NCBI RefSeq assembly: GCF_006538885.1
Contig: NZ_BJLY01000001.1
Location: forward strand, 434,001-498,000
From: Gluconobacter roseus NBRC 3990
GTDB taxonomy: Bacteria; Pseudomonadota; Alphaproteobacteria; Acetobacterales; Acetobacteraceae
DNA length: 64,000 nt
Direction: 5' to 3'
Numbering within the stretch: the stretch's first letter is position 1; every line of letters begins with the position of its first letter. Made by a program: the position numbers and the translations under genes. The notes beneath the pieces are model-generated. The model was not told the origin of the DNA. It saw nothing but the letters and a program-made list of their open reading frames with translations, and searched no databases. Of this stretch, positions 53,717 through 63,708 are shown piece after piece.

Positions 53717-56509
53717 TCAGCGCTTCCACCAGCCGACACGACGCTTCGGCGGTGCGACTTCGTCGATGTTCACCGGCTGAAGGACGTTCCCTTCATCAGT
53801 CGGGGCCTCGGCCTGCTTGGCCTTGGTGGTCCGACGGGTCCGGGTCCGCTTCGGCTTTGTGGCTTCCTCGGCAGCAGGCTCCGCCGGAGCAGCAGGGGCC
53901 GCCTCAGCAGCAGGCTCGGTAACGGAAGCCTCTGCTGCGTCAGCCTTTGCCTTCGATGTGCGGCGTGTCCGCGTCCGGCGGGGCTTTGGAGCCTCTTCGG
54001 CTACGGGCTCTTCAGCGACCGGGGCCGGGATGGCTTCGGCCGCAGGAGCTTCGGCAACCGTCTCGGCAGGAGCGGCTTCCACTTCCTTGGCGCGGGCGGG
54101 ACGACGTCCCCGACCGCGGCGCGGCTTGGGAGCTTCCTCAGCAGCCGGTTCCTCGACGACAACGGTCGTTTCAAGAGCGGGCGTATGCGCGATCTCGATT
54201 TCCGTCGGCGTGTTGATGCCGGTCTGGAGAGCCTGGGTCGTGCCCTCGAACTCCGCCTGCTCGATCACATCAAAGATGTCGAAGCTGCCACCGAACGGAT
54301 CGGCCGGGGTCGGGCCCGTATAGCGACGCTGTGCCGGACGCTCCTCACGTTCTTCCCGACGGCGCGGCGTGCGGTTTGCTGACGCAGGTGCAGTGTTGCG
54401 CTGGGGCTGGGGCGCCACATCCCGCGTCTCGGACACGGGCTCCGCAACGGCCGTGTCGGAGCCTTCGGTTTCCTTGACGATACGCTTGAAGCGGGTGCGA
54501 CGACGGCCCGGAATGATGCCGTTCTCGTCAGCCTGCTCCGGTGCAGGAGCATCGCGGCTTTCGGAAACCGGTGCGGCCTGCTGCGTCTCCGCTGCCGACA
54601 CATCCCCGTTCTGTTCCCGACGCCCACCGCGACGACGACGACGACGACGGCGACGGCCCCCATTGTTTTCCTCATCGCCTTCGGAGGCCACGACGTCTTC
54701 GATGATTTCCGCATCGACAACCGGCGTTTCCGTCCGCAGGGCGACAGGAGCGGGAGCCTGCTCTTCGATGATCTCAATCGTGCGGACGTTCTCCGGAGCC
54801 CGCTCGATCTGACGCTCGGGTGCAGCGGTCTGGGCCTTCAGGCGCTCGATGCGCATGTCAGCCGCGGCAAGGTTCTCTTCCGTGCGGAAAACCACCTGCA
54901 TGCGGTGATGGCGTTCGATATCCGCCAGCCAGGAGCGCTTGTGATTGAGGATGTAGAGCGCGATGTCCGAGCCCACATAGACTTCGATCTCGGCCGAACG
55001 CTGGCGTGCGCCTTCCTCGTCGATGGCGCGCAGGACGTGCAGGGCCGAGCTTTCCGTCCCACGAATGAATCCGGTGCCCTGACAGTGCGGGCAGGGGGTG
55101 AGAACGGATTCCGCAATGGACGGACGCAGGCGCTGGCGGGACATTTCCAGCAGACCGAAATGGGAGATATGTCCCACCTGGATGCGGGCGCGGTCGGAGC
55201 GCAGAGCTTCCTTGAGGCGCTTTTCCACCTGTCCGTTGTGACGGCGGCTTTCCATGTCGATGAAGTCGATCACGACCAGACCGGCAAGATCACGCAGACG
55301 CAGCTGGCGGGCGACTTCCTCGGCGGCTTCGAGGTTCGTGCGCAGGGCCGTTTCCTCGATGTTGCGCTGGGAGGTGGACTTGCCGGAGTTCACGTCGATG
55401 GCGACGAGGGCTTCGGTCTGGTTGATGACCAGATAGCCACCGGACGGCAGACGGGCCGTCGGCGAGAACATCGCATCCAGATGGCCTTCGACATTGTAGC
55501 GTGCGAACAGGCTCTGGCCCCGGTTCTGCCAGAGTTTCACCTTGTTGGCGTTGCTCGGCATCAGCAGGCGCATGAACTCGCGAGCGCTCTTCCAGGCTGC
55601 TTCGCCATCCACGAGGATGTCTTCGATGTCCTTGGAATACAGGTCACGGATAACGCGCTTGATGAGGCTTGCTTCCTCATAGACCAGCGTCGGCGCGACC
55701 GAGGACAGGGCGTGTGAGCGGATGTCGTCCCAGAGCTGCAGCAGATATTCGCAGTCGCGCGTCACTTCCGCAGCCGGACGGCCGGCACCGGCGGTGCGGA
55801 CGATCATCGCCATGGACTTCGGCAGGTCCAGCTCCGCGATGATGTCGCGCAGGCGACGACGATCGGAATCGGACGTGATCTTGCGCGAAACACCACCGCC
55901 ACGCAGGGCGTTGGGCATCAGGACACAGTAGCGGCCGGCCAGGGAGATGTAGGTGGTCAGGGCCGCGCCCTTGTTGCCGCGCTCTTCCTTGACGACCTGC
56001 ACCAGCAGCACCTGACGGCGGCGGATGACTTCCTGAATCTTGTAATTGCGCAGGAAACGGGCCGTGCGGCGCGACGATGCGCTTTCCTCACCCGTATCGT
56101 GCTCGCCACCGACGGTTTCGGGCGCGCGACGGTCATGGTTGTCGCCGTCTTCGCTGTCCGTGGCATCTTCAGCGACCGTTTCGGTCTCGGCATCATCGCC
56201 GGCATCACCGCGCTCGGCAATTTCTTCTTCCTGGAGCGCGATAAGCTTTTCGCGGTCTGCGACAGGGATCTGGAAATAGTCGGGATGGATTTCGCTGAAG
56301 GCGAGGAAGCCGTGGCGGTTGCCACCATATTCGACGAAAGCGGCCTGAAGGCTCGGCTCTACGCGAATGACCTTGGCAAGATAGATGTTGCCCTTGAGCT
56401 GCTTCTTGGTCGATGTCTCGACGTCGTAATCTTCGACGCGGTCACCATCCATGACCACAACACGCGTTTCTTCCGCGTGTGTGGTGTCGATGAGCATACG
56501 CTTGGTCAT
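53717..56509 (-). CDS. rne: Ribonuclease E
   Basis: Endonuclease that starts mRNA decay and processes rRNA. 930 residues from the ATG at 56509. Split S1 domain with an acidic insert of about 70 residues (EEEIAERGDAGDDAETE), typical of alphaproteobacterial RNase E. Catalytic Asp residues in VAIDVNSG and VVIDFIDMES. The zinc-link CPHC is present in LTPCPHCQGTG. The C-terminal half is disordered: a run of nine Arg in a GGRRRRRRRRRGG stretch and three Ala/Glu/Lys-rich repeats (EEAPKPRRTRTRRTSKAK-like). A 5' leader of hundreds of bases may allow self-regulation. Confidence 0.96.
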   Translation of the reverse strand: MTKRMLIDTTHAEETRVVVMDGDRVEDYDVETSTKKQLKGNIYLAKVIRVEPSLQAAFVEYGGNRHGFLAFSEIHPDYFQIPVADREKLIALQEEEIAERGDAGDDAETETVAEDATDSEDGDNHDRRAPETVGGEHDTGEESASSRRTARFLRNYKIQEVIRRRQVLLVQVVKEERGNKGAALTTYISLAGRYCVLMPNALRGGGVSRKITSDSDRRRLRDIIAELDLPKSMAMIVRTAGAGRPAAEVTRDCEYLLQLWDDIRSHALSSVAPTLVYEEASLIKRVIRDLYSKDIEDILVDGEAAWKSAREFMRLLMPSNANKVKLWQNRGQSLFARYNVEGHLDAMFSPTARLPSGGYLVINQTEALVAIDVNSGKSTSQRNIEETALRTNLEAAEEVARQLRLRDLAGLVVIDFIDMESRRHNGQVEKRLKEALRSDRARIQVGHISHFGLLEMSRQRLRPSIAESVLTPCPHCQGTGFIRGTESSALHVLRAIDEEGARQRSAEIEVYVGSDIALYILNHKRSWLADIERHHRMQVVFRTEENLAAADMRIERLKAQTAAPERQIERAPENVRTIEIIEEQAPAPVALRTETPVVDAEIIEDVVASEGDEENNGGRRRRRRRRRGGRREQNGDVSAAETQQAAPVSESRDAPAPEQADENGIIPGRRRTRFKRIVKETEGSDTAVAEPVSETRDVAPQPQRNTAPASANRTPRRREEREERPAQRRYTGPTPADPFGGSFDIFDVIEQAEFEGTTQALQTGINTPTEIEIAHTPALETTVVVEEPAAEEAPKPRRGRGRRPARAKEVEAAPAETVAEAPAAEAIPAPVAEEPVAEEAPKPRRTRTRRTSKAKADAAEASVTEPAAEAAPAAPAEPAAEEATKPKRTRTRRTTKAKQAEAPTDEGNVLQPVNIDEVAPPKRRVGWWKR

Positions 56510-57067
56510 GGAAAACTGAACTCCACGACGCTCCGCGATGGCTGCCTTGGCCGGGGGGAGCGTCAGATTGTGTGGGGTGGAGGGAACGGCGCAGTCCGAA
56601 CGCACAGCGGCGGGACACGTTGGGTCCCGTTCCGGTGAGGTTGCTGGCTGCGAGCACGTTGAGTGACATTCGTCCCCTGAACAGACGGCCGGTCCAGAGT
56701 CTGGAGCCGGATGAAAAACCTGATCCGGACGGGCAGCTGGCCTGTACCGGAATCCATAAGATCGCCAGTTCGGTCCGGTCAGGACAGGGTACGGAGGGCT
56801 AGTCGCGCATCTGTCAAACGACGGGACGTCGTGGCGGAGAGACATGGAAAGGCGGGAGCGGCACAGGAAAGGCTTGAGCCCGTGTCCGGTCGGACCGCAC
56901 TTTACAGGTCCCTGTCACGCAGGATGACCGAAACCGCCCCCCGTGGCAAGCGCGGCGTTTTTCATTTGCCCGTGCGTTGTTTTGCAGACGCTTCATGCCA
57001 TGTTCCTGACAGGGTTTTGTGCTGTATGATCGCCCCGTTATTCACCGCCGGACGCTGGGAACAAGGG
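56510..57067. other. Divergent gap between rne and the amidase gene
   Basis: 558 bp without a convincing gene. It should hold the rne leader (minus strand) and the amidase promoter. A hairpin is visible at 56689-56710 (CCGGTCCAG, loop AGT, CTGGAGCCGG), about 180 bases upstream of the rne ATG. In E. coli a long structured leader allows RNase E to control its own mRNA; the same could hold here. The open frames read by eye have no RBS or family traits. Confidence 0.4.
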
Positions 57068-57892
57068 ATGCTGACGCGACGCACACTGGTAAGTGGTCTT
57101 TCGGGGCTGCCGCTGCTGACGCCCGTTGCGGCATTCGGGCGCCATCCGCTGCATAAGAAACTGTCCGCCCCCGCCGTGCATCGCGGGGCCGCCCCTCCGA
57201 AGCCGCTCGTCATGCTGGATCCCGGACATGGCGGAAAAGATCCTGGCGCGATCGGGATTTCCGGTACTTATGAAAAGCATATCTCGGAAGCCGCAGCCTC
57301 CGAACTCAGCCGACAGCTTCTCGCATCGGGCCAGTACCGCGTTGCCATGACCCGCTCCGAAGACCGGTTCATCCCGCTGGAAGGGCGCGTTGAACTGGCC
57401 CAGCGGCATCAGGCGCATCTTTTCATCTCCATGCATGCCGATGCGCTGCATGACAGGGATGTGCGCGGGGCGAGTGTCTATACGCTCTCAAGCGGGGCCT
57501 CTGATGCGCAAACCGCGTCCCTTGCGCGCACGGAGAACAGTGCGGACCGCTTTGCCGGGCCAGCCTTTCACGGCATGTCTCCCGACGTACAGCAGATCCT
57601 GGCCAGTCTTGTTTCCGAAGAGACGCGTCGTGGCTCCGCGCATATGGCGGCAAGCGTCGTCAATTCGTTCCGTAACAGGATCGGTCTGCTGACCCATCCG
57701 TCACGTCATGCGGCTTTCGTAGTCCTGAAATCGTCTGAAATTCCATCGGTGCTGGTGGAAATGGGGTTCATGTCCAATCGACTGGATGAAGCAGCGCTGC
57801 GTCAGGCCGTGCATCGCACGCAGGTCGCCAGCGCCATGAAAACGGCCATAGACCGTTATTTTACCTCTCATCCGGGCATCATGACCGGCTGA
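57068..57892 (+). CDS. N-acetylmuramoyl-L-alanine amidase (AmiA/B/C type)
   Basis: Cuts the amide bond between MurNAc and L-Ala during daughter cell separation. 274 residues from the ATG at 57068 (an ATG at 57026 is an alternative). N-terminal TRRTLVSGLSGLPLL suggests a Tat signal, as in E. coli AmiA and AmiC. Zinc-amidase motifs: LDPGHGGKDPGAIG, SRADxx-like SMHADAL, and VEMGFMSN. No LysM or AMIN domain, so a short AmiA-like enzyme. Confidence 0.92.
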   Translation: MLTRRTLVSGLSGLPLLTPVAAFGRHPLHKKLSAPAVHRGAAPPKPLVMLDPGHGGKDPGAIGISGTYEKHISEAAASELSRQLLASGQYRVAMTRSEDRFIPLEGRVELAQRHQAHLFISMHADALHDRDVRGASVYTLSSGASDAQTASLARTENSADRFAGPAFHGMSPDVQQILASLVSEETRRGSAHMAASVVNSFRNRIGLLTHPSRHAAFVVLKSSEIPSVLVEMGFMSNRLDEAALRQAVHRTQVASAMKTAIDRYFTSHPGIMTG

Positions 57893-57968
57893 TCTGACAT
57901 TTCTGCAATGAAGGCTTCACGGTCATGCGGGTTGCGCATGACGAAAGAATCGGTCATTTAACGCAGCC

Positions 57969-58013
57969 ATGACGTTTCTTTCGATCCTCTCGCTTCGACT
58001 TATCGGCCCCTGA
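57969..58013 (+). CDS. leuL: Leucine-rich leader peptide upstream of leuA
   Basis: MTFLSILSLRLIGP, 14 residues with four Leu codons (CTT, CTC, CTT, CTT) and two Ile codons. It lies 87 bp before leuA and its end forms the left arm of a hairpin. This layout is that of a transcription attenuator sensing charged tRNA-Leu. No database support was available, so role is inferred. Confidence 0.6.
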   Translation: MTFLSILSLRLIGP

Positions 58014-58054
58014 ACGCCTTTCCAAGGCGGACAGCGCTCCGTTGCGTTCAGGGG
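58007..58054 (+). promoter_or_regulatory. Attenuator-like hairpin between leuL and leuA
   Basis: CCCCTGAACGC (58007-58017) pairs perfectly with GCGTTCAGGGG (58044-58054). Two smaller hairpins (GCCTT/AAGGC and CGGA/TCCG) fit in the loop, giving mutually exclusive structures. The T run of a classical terminator is missing, so control may act through translation instead. Confidence 0.55.
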
Positions 58055-58100
58055 ATGACAGACAAAAAACTTTCCTGAACCAGACGAGACGATCACAATC

Positions 58101-59672
58101 ATGAGCTTCCACCATCCGTCCTTCGGCACGATCGCCGACGACCGCGTCATCATCTTCGACACCACGCTGCGCGATGGCGAGCAGTCCCCCGGCTTTTCGA
58201 TGAATCTCGAAGAGAAGCTCCGCATGGCCCATGCGTTGAGCAATCTGGGCGTGGACGTGATCGAAGCCGGCTTCCCCGTGGCGTCCGAAGGCGATTTCGA
58301 GAGCGTGCGCCGCATTGCCGAGGAAGTTCGTGGATCGGTCATCTGCGGTCTGGCCCGCAGTGGTGGCAAGCGTGACATCGAATCCTGTGGCGAGGCGCTG
58401 AAGAAAGCCGAACGTCCGCGTATCCACAACTTCATTTCCACCTCGCCGCTGCACATGAAGTACAAGCTGCGGATGGAGCCGGAAACGGTTCTGGAAATCA
58501 TCGCATCGGGTAACCAGAAGGCGCGCCAGTTCACGGATGACGTGGAATGGTCCGCCGAGGATGGCTCGCGGACCGAACCCGATTTCCTGTGCCGCTGCGT
58601 GGAAATGGCGATCCGCAATGGCGCCAACACGATCAACATCCCTGATACGGTCGGCTTTGCCACGCCGGAAGAAATGCGCGCCATCTTCACCATGCTGCGT
58701 GAGCGTGTGCCGGGTGCGGATCAGGTAATCTTCTCGACGCATAACCATAATGATCTGGGTCTCGGCGTCGCCAATACGCTGGCCGCTGTCGAAGGTGGCG
58801 CGCGCCAGATCGAATGCACCATCAACGGAATCGGCGAGCGCGCAGGTAATGCGGCGCTTGAAGAAATCGTCATGGCGCTGCGTACGCGCCACGATCAGTA
58901 CGGCAAGACGACTGGCATTGAGACGACGAAGCTGCTGGGCATGTCCCGCATGCTGGCGACGATCACGGGCTTCGACGTTCAGCCGAACAAGGCGATCGTC
59001 GGCCGCAATGCGTTCGCGCATGAAAGCGGCATCCATCAGGACGGTATTCTGAAGAACGCCGCGACCTACGAAATCATGACGCCGGAGAGCGTAGGCTGGA
59101 ACAAGACCTCGCTGGTCATGGGCAAGCATTCCGGCCGCGCGGCGTTCCGCGACAAGCTGGCGCAGCTTGGCTACCCGCCGCTGGAAGACGAGGCCCTGAA
59201 CGCCGCATTCGCACGCTTCAAGGATCTGGCCGACAGCAAAAAGGTCGTGTTCGACGATGACATCCGTGCCCTCGTCGATGACGAGAGCCGCGATCATGAG
59301 CGCGTGCATCTGATCGCGCTGGAGCTGGCCTCCGGGACGAAGCAGAAGGCCCGTGCCAAGCTTGAAATCAGCGTCGATGGTGCCATCCAGTACGCCGAAG
59401 TCAGCGGCAATGGTCCGGTCGATGCGGCTTTCCGTGCCATTGGTGAAGCATTCCCACATACGGCTGAACTGGCCCTGTTCTCTGTGGCTAACGTCACGGA
59501 AGGCACGGATGCACAGGCCCGCACGACGGTCCGTCTGCAGGAGAACGGCAAGCTCGTGGACGGGCAGGGTGCTGATGCCGATACGGTGGTCTCGGCCGTC
59601 CGCGCCTATATCCACGCTCTGAACAAGCTCCTGACCAAGCGTGAGCGGACGGAGCCGGAAGCGCTTTCCTGA
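58101..59672 (+). CDS. leuA: 2-Isopropylmalate synthase
   Basis: First committed step to leucine: 2-oxoisovalerate and acetyl-CoA to 2-isopropylmalate. 523 residues. TIM barrel with [17 protein letters not shown] (about 17-33) and [12 protein letters not shown] (metal-binding His pair). C-terminal regulatory domain from about 400, which binds leucine for feedback inhibition. Preceded by the leuL leader. A terminator follows. Confidence 0.96.
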   Translation: MSFHHPSFGTIADDRVIIFDTTLRDGEQSPGFSMNLEEKLRMAHALSNLGVDVIEAGFPVASEGDFESVRRIAEEVRGSVICGLARSGGKRDIESCGEALKKAERPRIHNFISTSPLHMKYKLRMEPETVLEIIASGNQKARQFTDDVEWSAEDGSRTEPDFLCRCVEMAIRNGANTINIPDTVGFATPEEMRAIFTMLRERVPGADQVIFSTHNHNDLGLGVANTLAAVEGGARQIECTINGIGERAGNAALEEIVMALRTRHDQYGKTTGIETTKLLGMSRMLATITGFDVQPNKAIVGRNAFAHESGIHQDGILKNAATYEIMTPESVGWNKTSLVMGKHSGRAAFRDKLAQLGYPPLEDEALNAAFARFKDLADSKKVVFDDDIRALVDDESRDHERVHLIALELASGTKQKARAKLEISVDGAIQYAEVSGNGPVDAAFRAIGEAFPHTAELALFSVANVTEGTDAQARTTVRLQENGKLVDGQGADADTVVSAVRAYIHALNKLLTKRERTEPEALS

Positions 59673-59699
59673 TCTTTCAGGCGCCCTGCTTTGTAGGAC

Positions 59700-59738
59700 A
59701 ACAGGCATGTGGAGACATCTACATGCCTGTTTTTTTTA
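59700..59738 (+). terminator. Terminator after leuA
   Basis: AACAGGCATGT (59700-59710) pairs with ACATGCCTGTT (59721-59731), ending in a run of T. Loop GGAGACATCT. Confidence 0.9.
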
Positions 59739-59752
59739 ACACAGCTATAAAT

Positions 59753-59769
59753 AACTATAATTAATAGTT
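59753..59769 (+). promoter_or_regulatory. AT-rich inverted repeat upstream of the TSUP gene
   Basis: AACTAT-AATTA-ATAGTT, a perfect 6-bp inverted repeat. The motif CTATAA occurs at 59745 and again at 59755. A TetR/MarR/LysR-type operator is possible. The region 59739-59837 is AT-rich and is the only promoter space for the permease gene. Confidence 0.35.
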
Positions 59770-59837
59770 TGTATAGACAGTAGACAAATATAGCACGATC
59801 GCTATGGTTCCCTTTCTGGCCGAGACAAGGGACCGTC

Positions 59838-60605
59838 ATGCCGCATTCATGGCTCTACACGCTTTCAGGACTGCTGGTAGGATTCCTGGTCGGAATGACC
59901 GGTGTGGGCGGCGGCTCCCTGATGACACCGCTGCTGATCCTGCTTTTTGGCGTTAAACCGCAATCGGCAGTGGGCACGGATCTGCTCTACGCTGCCATCA
60001 CCAAGATCTTTGGAACGGCGCTCAATCGTCACCATGGTGTTGTACGATGGAGGGTCGTGCTTTTGCAAATGGTGGGCAGCCTGCCTGCGGGCCTGCTGTG
60101 TCTGATCTTTCTGCATCATGCCGGTCCGAGTCCGTTTGTCTCGAAGCTGATTACCGAAGTGCTGGGCGTGGCGCTTCTGCTGACGGTTCCGGCCATTCTG
60201 TTCAAGCCCTGGCTCCAGAAATGGTCGACCGGCGCCGGAACACTGCGTCCGCAGACAGTCGATATCCTGACGGTCGTGCTGGGGGCGGTTCTGGGAACGC
60301 TGGTCACTCTGTCATCGGTGGGGGCGGGGGCCATCGGCATGGCGGCACTGACGGTGCTGTATCCACGGGTCAGCACGCGTGAACTCGTGGCGACGGATAT
60401 CGCACATGCCGTGCCGCTGGCGCTGCTGGCCGGTGGCGGTCACTGGCTTCAGGGCGCAGTGGATACCGTTGTGCTAGTGGAACTGCTGATGGGGTCCATC
60501 CCCGGCATTCTGCTCGGAACATTGCTGGCAGGACGCCTGCCAGAGAATGCCCAGAGATGGTTTCTGGGTATTCTTCTGGCAATCATCGGCCTGAGGATGG
60601 TCTGA
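59838..60605 (+). CDS. TSUP family (TauE/SafE) membrane permease
   Basis: 255 residues with about seven to eight hydrophobic segments. The N-terminal GFLVGMTGVGGGSLMTPLL is the family motif, repeated in the second half as VTLSSVGAGAIGMAAL, the internal two-fold repeat of TSUP permeases. Substrates in the family are sulfite, sulfoacetate, taurine or other small organosulfur anions; which one is not known here. Inverted repeat upstream. Confidence 0.85.
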   Translation: MPHSWLYTLSGLLVGFLVGMTGVGGGSLMTPLLILLFGVKPQSAVGTDLLYAAITKIFGTALNRHHGVVRWRVVLLQMVGSLPAGLLCLIFLHHAGPSPFVSKLITEVLGVALLLTVPAILFKPWLQKWSTGAGTLRPQTVDILTVVLGAVLGTLVTLSSVGAGAIGMAALTVLYPRVSTRELVATDIAHAVPLALLAGGGHWLQGAVDTVVLVELLMGSIPGILLGTLLAGRLPENAQRWFLGILLAIIGLRMV

Positions 60606-60630
60606 GCGGGACCACCCTGGCACTCAGGTC

Positions 60631-61119
60631 TCAGTAGCCGTAGCCGCCCTGATAGTTCTGGGGCTGGGGCTGCTGATAGCCGCCCTGCTGGGAATATCCG
60701 CTGTTGGGCGGATAGCCGTTGGGATATTGCGGCTGCTGGCAGTTGGTGTTGGGTGGGCACTGGTACTGCGGCTGCATGTACTGGCCCTGCTGCTGCGGAT
60801 AGGCCCCCTGCTGGTTTTGGTAGTAACCCTGCTGCTGGCCGTTGGGGTAACCACTCTGGTAGCCCGGACGGTTGGGCGTGGTCACAGCGCCGGCGCCTGC
60901 ACCGAGAACGCCACCGGCCAGAGCACCGATGGCCGCACCACGACCGCCGCCAGCAAGCGCGCCGATGGCCGCACCGGTTCCGCCGCCAAGAAGGCCGCCA
61001 CCCAGTGCGCGTGAGCCAGGGTCATAATTCCCTTCGCATCCACCCAGAGCCATGACTGTGGCGAATGCTCCGACCAGCGCCGTACCGCGCAGGGCAGAGT
61101 GGGAAAAAGCGGTCCTCAT
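60631..61119 (-). CDS. Glycine-zipper lipoprotein with Gln/Tyr/Pro-rich tail
   Basis: 162 residues. Lipobox-like LGGC. A glycine-zipper segment (residues 37-80, repeats of GAAIGALAGGG) is followed by a low-complexity tail rich in Gln, Tyr, Pro and Gly. Glycine-zipper domains sit in the envelope and oligomerise. It is probably paralogous to the neighbouring 84-residue gene, which shares the zipper and the same CG..YD.G.RA start. Function unknown. Confidence 0.65.
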   Translation of the reverse strand: MRTAFSHSALRGTALVGAFATVMALGGCEGNYDPGSRALGGGLLGGGTGAAIGALAGGGRGAAIGALAGGVLGAGAGAVTTPNRPGYQSGYPNGQQQGYYQNQQGAYPQQQGQYMQPQYQCPPNTNCQQPQYPNGYPPNSGYSQQGGYQQPQPQNYQGGYGY

Positions 61120-61167
61120 AGTCCGAATCCTTGATCGTCTCTAACGGAAGTGAGCTCTGCTTATAGC

Positions 61168-61422
61168 TCAATATCCGTTGCGTGGGCGGTTGGGTGTCGT
61201 CGCTGCACCCACTGCCGCACCTGTGCCGCCTCCGGCAAGGGCGCCAATGGCCGCACCTGACCCGCCGCCTGCGAGCGCACCGATTGCCGCACCGCCACCT
61301 GCGCCGATCAGGGCGCCCGAACCGGCACGGGCTCCACTGTCATACGGGCTGCCGCATCCGGCGAGAGCCACACCACAGAGAGTCAGAGCGGCCAGAAAGC
61401 GGGGAGTTGTGAAGGTCTTCAT
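61168..61422 (-). CDS. Short glycine-zipper lipoprotein, paralogue of the neighbour
   Basis: 84 residues from the ATG at 61422 (the frame opens earlier). Lipobox LAGC, then GGGAAIGALAGGGSGAAIGA repeated. It ends TTPNRPRNGY where the larger gene has TTPNRPGYQSGY, which supports origin by tandem duplication and later change of the tail. Both are on the minus strand and divergent from mreB. Confidence 0.7.
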   Translation of the reverse strand: MKTFTTPRFLAALTLCGVALAGCGSPYDSGARAGSGALIGAGGGAAIGALAGGGSGAAIGALAGGGTGAAVGAATTPNRPRNGY

Positions 61423-61499
61423 GACAAAACATCCTGTTGGGCGTTCCGGAAACTGTGATGGCCGGAACGGTTTTGCGGATTTAGACAGACACAACGTGA

Positions 61500-62756
<1,257 letters not shown>

Positions 62757-62773
62757 GGACTCGCTGACGCCGG

Positions 62774-63703
62774 ATGCTGTCCATCCATGCCCGGCAGGTG
62801 CTTGCAAAGGCTGTCCTGCCCATCCTGATCCTGCTGGCGGTCGGGCTTGTCCTTCTGGGGCTTGTCCGTCGTCCGGCGGTTGACGGGGTGCGACTGATGG
62901 CAACGGATTTCATGGCCCCGGCCTATCATGGTCTGGTCTGGCCGCAGGAGCGGGCAAAGGTCTGGTTGACGGATCTGCGTGGTGCGACGGATCTGGCGAA
63001 GGAAAACGCCCGTCTGCGTGATGAAAACCGCGCCCTGCGACACTGGTATGATGTCGCCGTGGCGCTCGCGGCAGAAAATGGCCGCCTCAAGAAAAGCCTG
63101 CACTGGATCCCCGAGACGGTACCCCAGTATGTGACCGGCCGCGTGACGCGTGACGATGGTGGGCCGTATTCACGCGCGGTCCTGCTGGATGTGGGCAGCG
63201 GCCATGATGTGCGGATCGGGGATGTTGCGCTGGATGCCGCCGGACTGCTGGGACGTGTGACGGAAGTCGGGCCTCATACGGTCCGCGTCCTGATGATCAA
63301 TGACGATGCGAGCCGTATTCCTGTTACACTCGGCAGCTCGCATAGCGATGCGATCATGGCCGGTGATGACACAGCTTCGCCCTGCCTGATCTTTTATCCG
63401 CAGGACCATCATCCCGTTGAAGGCGAGCGCGTGGAAACCCGCGGCCAGAGCACGATGCCGGCCGGACTGCCGGTCGGCACGGTCCATTACAGTGCGCCGA
63501 ACCGGCCGGTCGTGGTGCCGGATGCGGATCTGGACCGTCTGGATATCGTCCGCGTGTTCGATTACGGCGATGACGACTCGCATGCCCCGGACGCACCGGG
63601 CCGTGTGCGCGTGAAGAAACTGCCGCAGAACCCGCTGACCGGTCCGCTGCCGTTTTCATGGCTGCCCAACCTTCCGGACATGCCGGGACGGGGAGGGCAG
63701 TAA
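62774..63703 (+). CDS. mreC: Rod shape-determining protein MreC
   Basis: 309 residues. One membrane anchor near 12-34, a coiled coil (about 68-105, with LAKENARLRDENRALRHWYD), then the periplasmic beta domain (VLLDVGSGHDVRIGDVALDAAGLLGRVTEVGPHTVRVLMINDD read in parts). Contacts MreB, MreD and RodA/PBP2 in the elongasome. It lies 17 bp after mreB. Disordered C-terminal tail. Confidence 0.95.
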   Translation: MLSIHARQVLAKAVLPILILLAVGLVLLGLVRRPAVDGVRLMATDFMAPAYHGLVWPQERAKVWLTDLRGATDLAKENARLRDENRALRHWYDVAVALAAENGRLKKSLHWIPETVPQYVTGRVTRDDGGPYSRAVLLDVGSGHDVRIGDVALDAAGLLGRVTEVGPHTVRVLMINDDASRIPVTLGSSHSDAIMAGDDTASPCLIFYPQDHHPVEGERVETRGQSTMPAGLPVGTVHYSAPNRPVVVPDADLDRLDIVRVFDYGDDDSHAPDAPGRVRVKKLPQNPLTGPLPFSWLPNLPDMPGRGGQ

Positions 63704-63708
63704 GCGCC

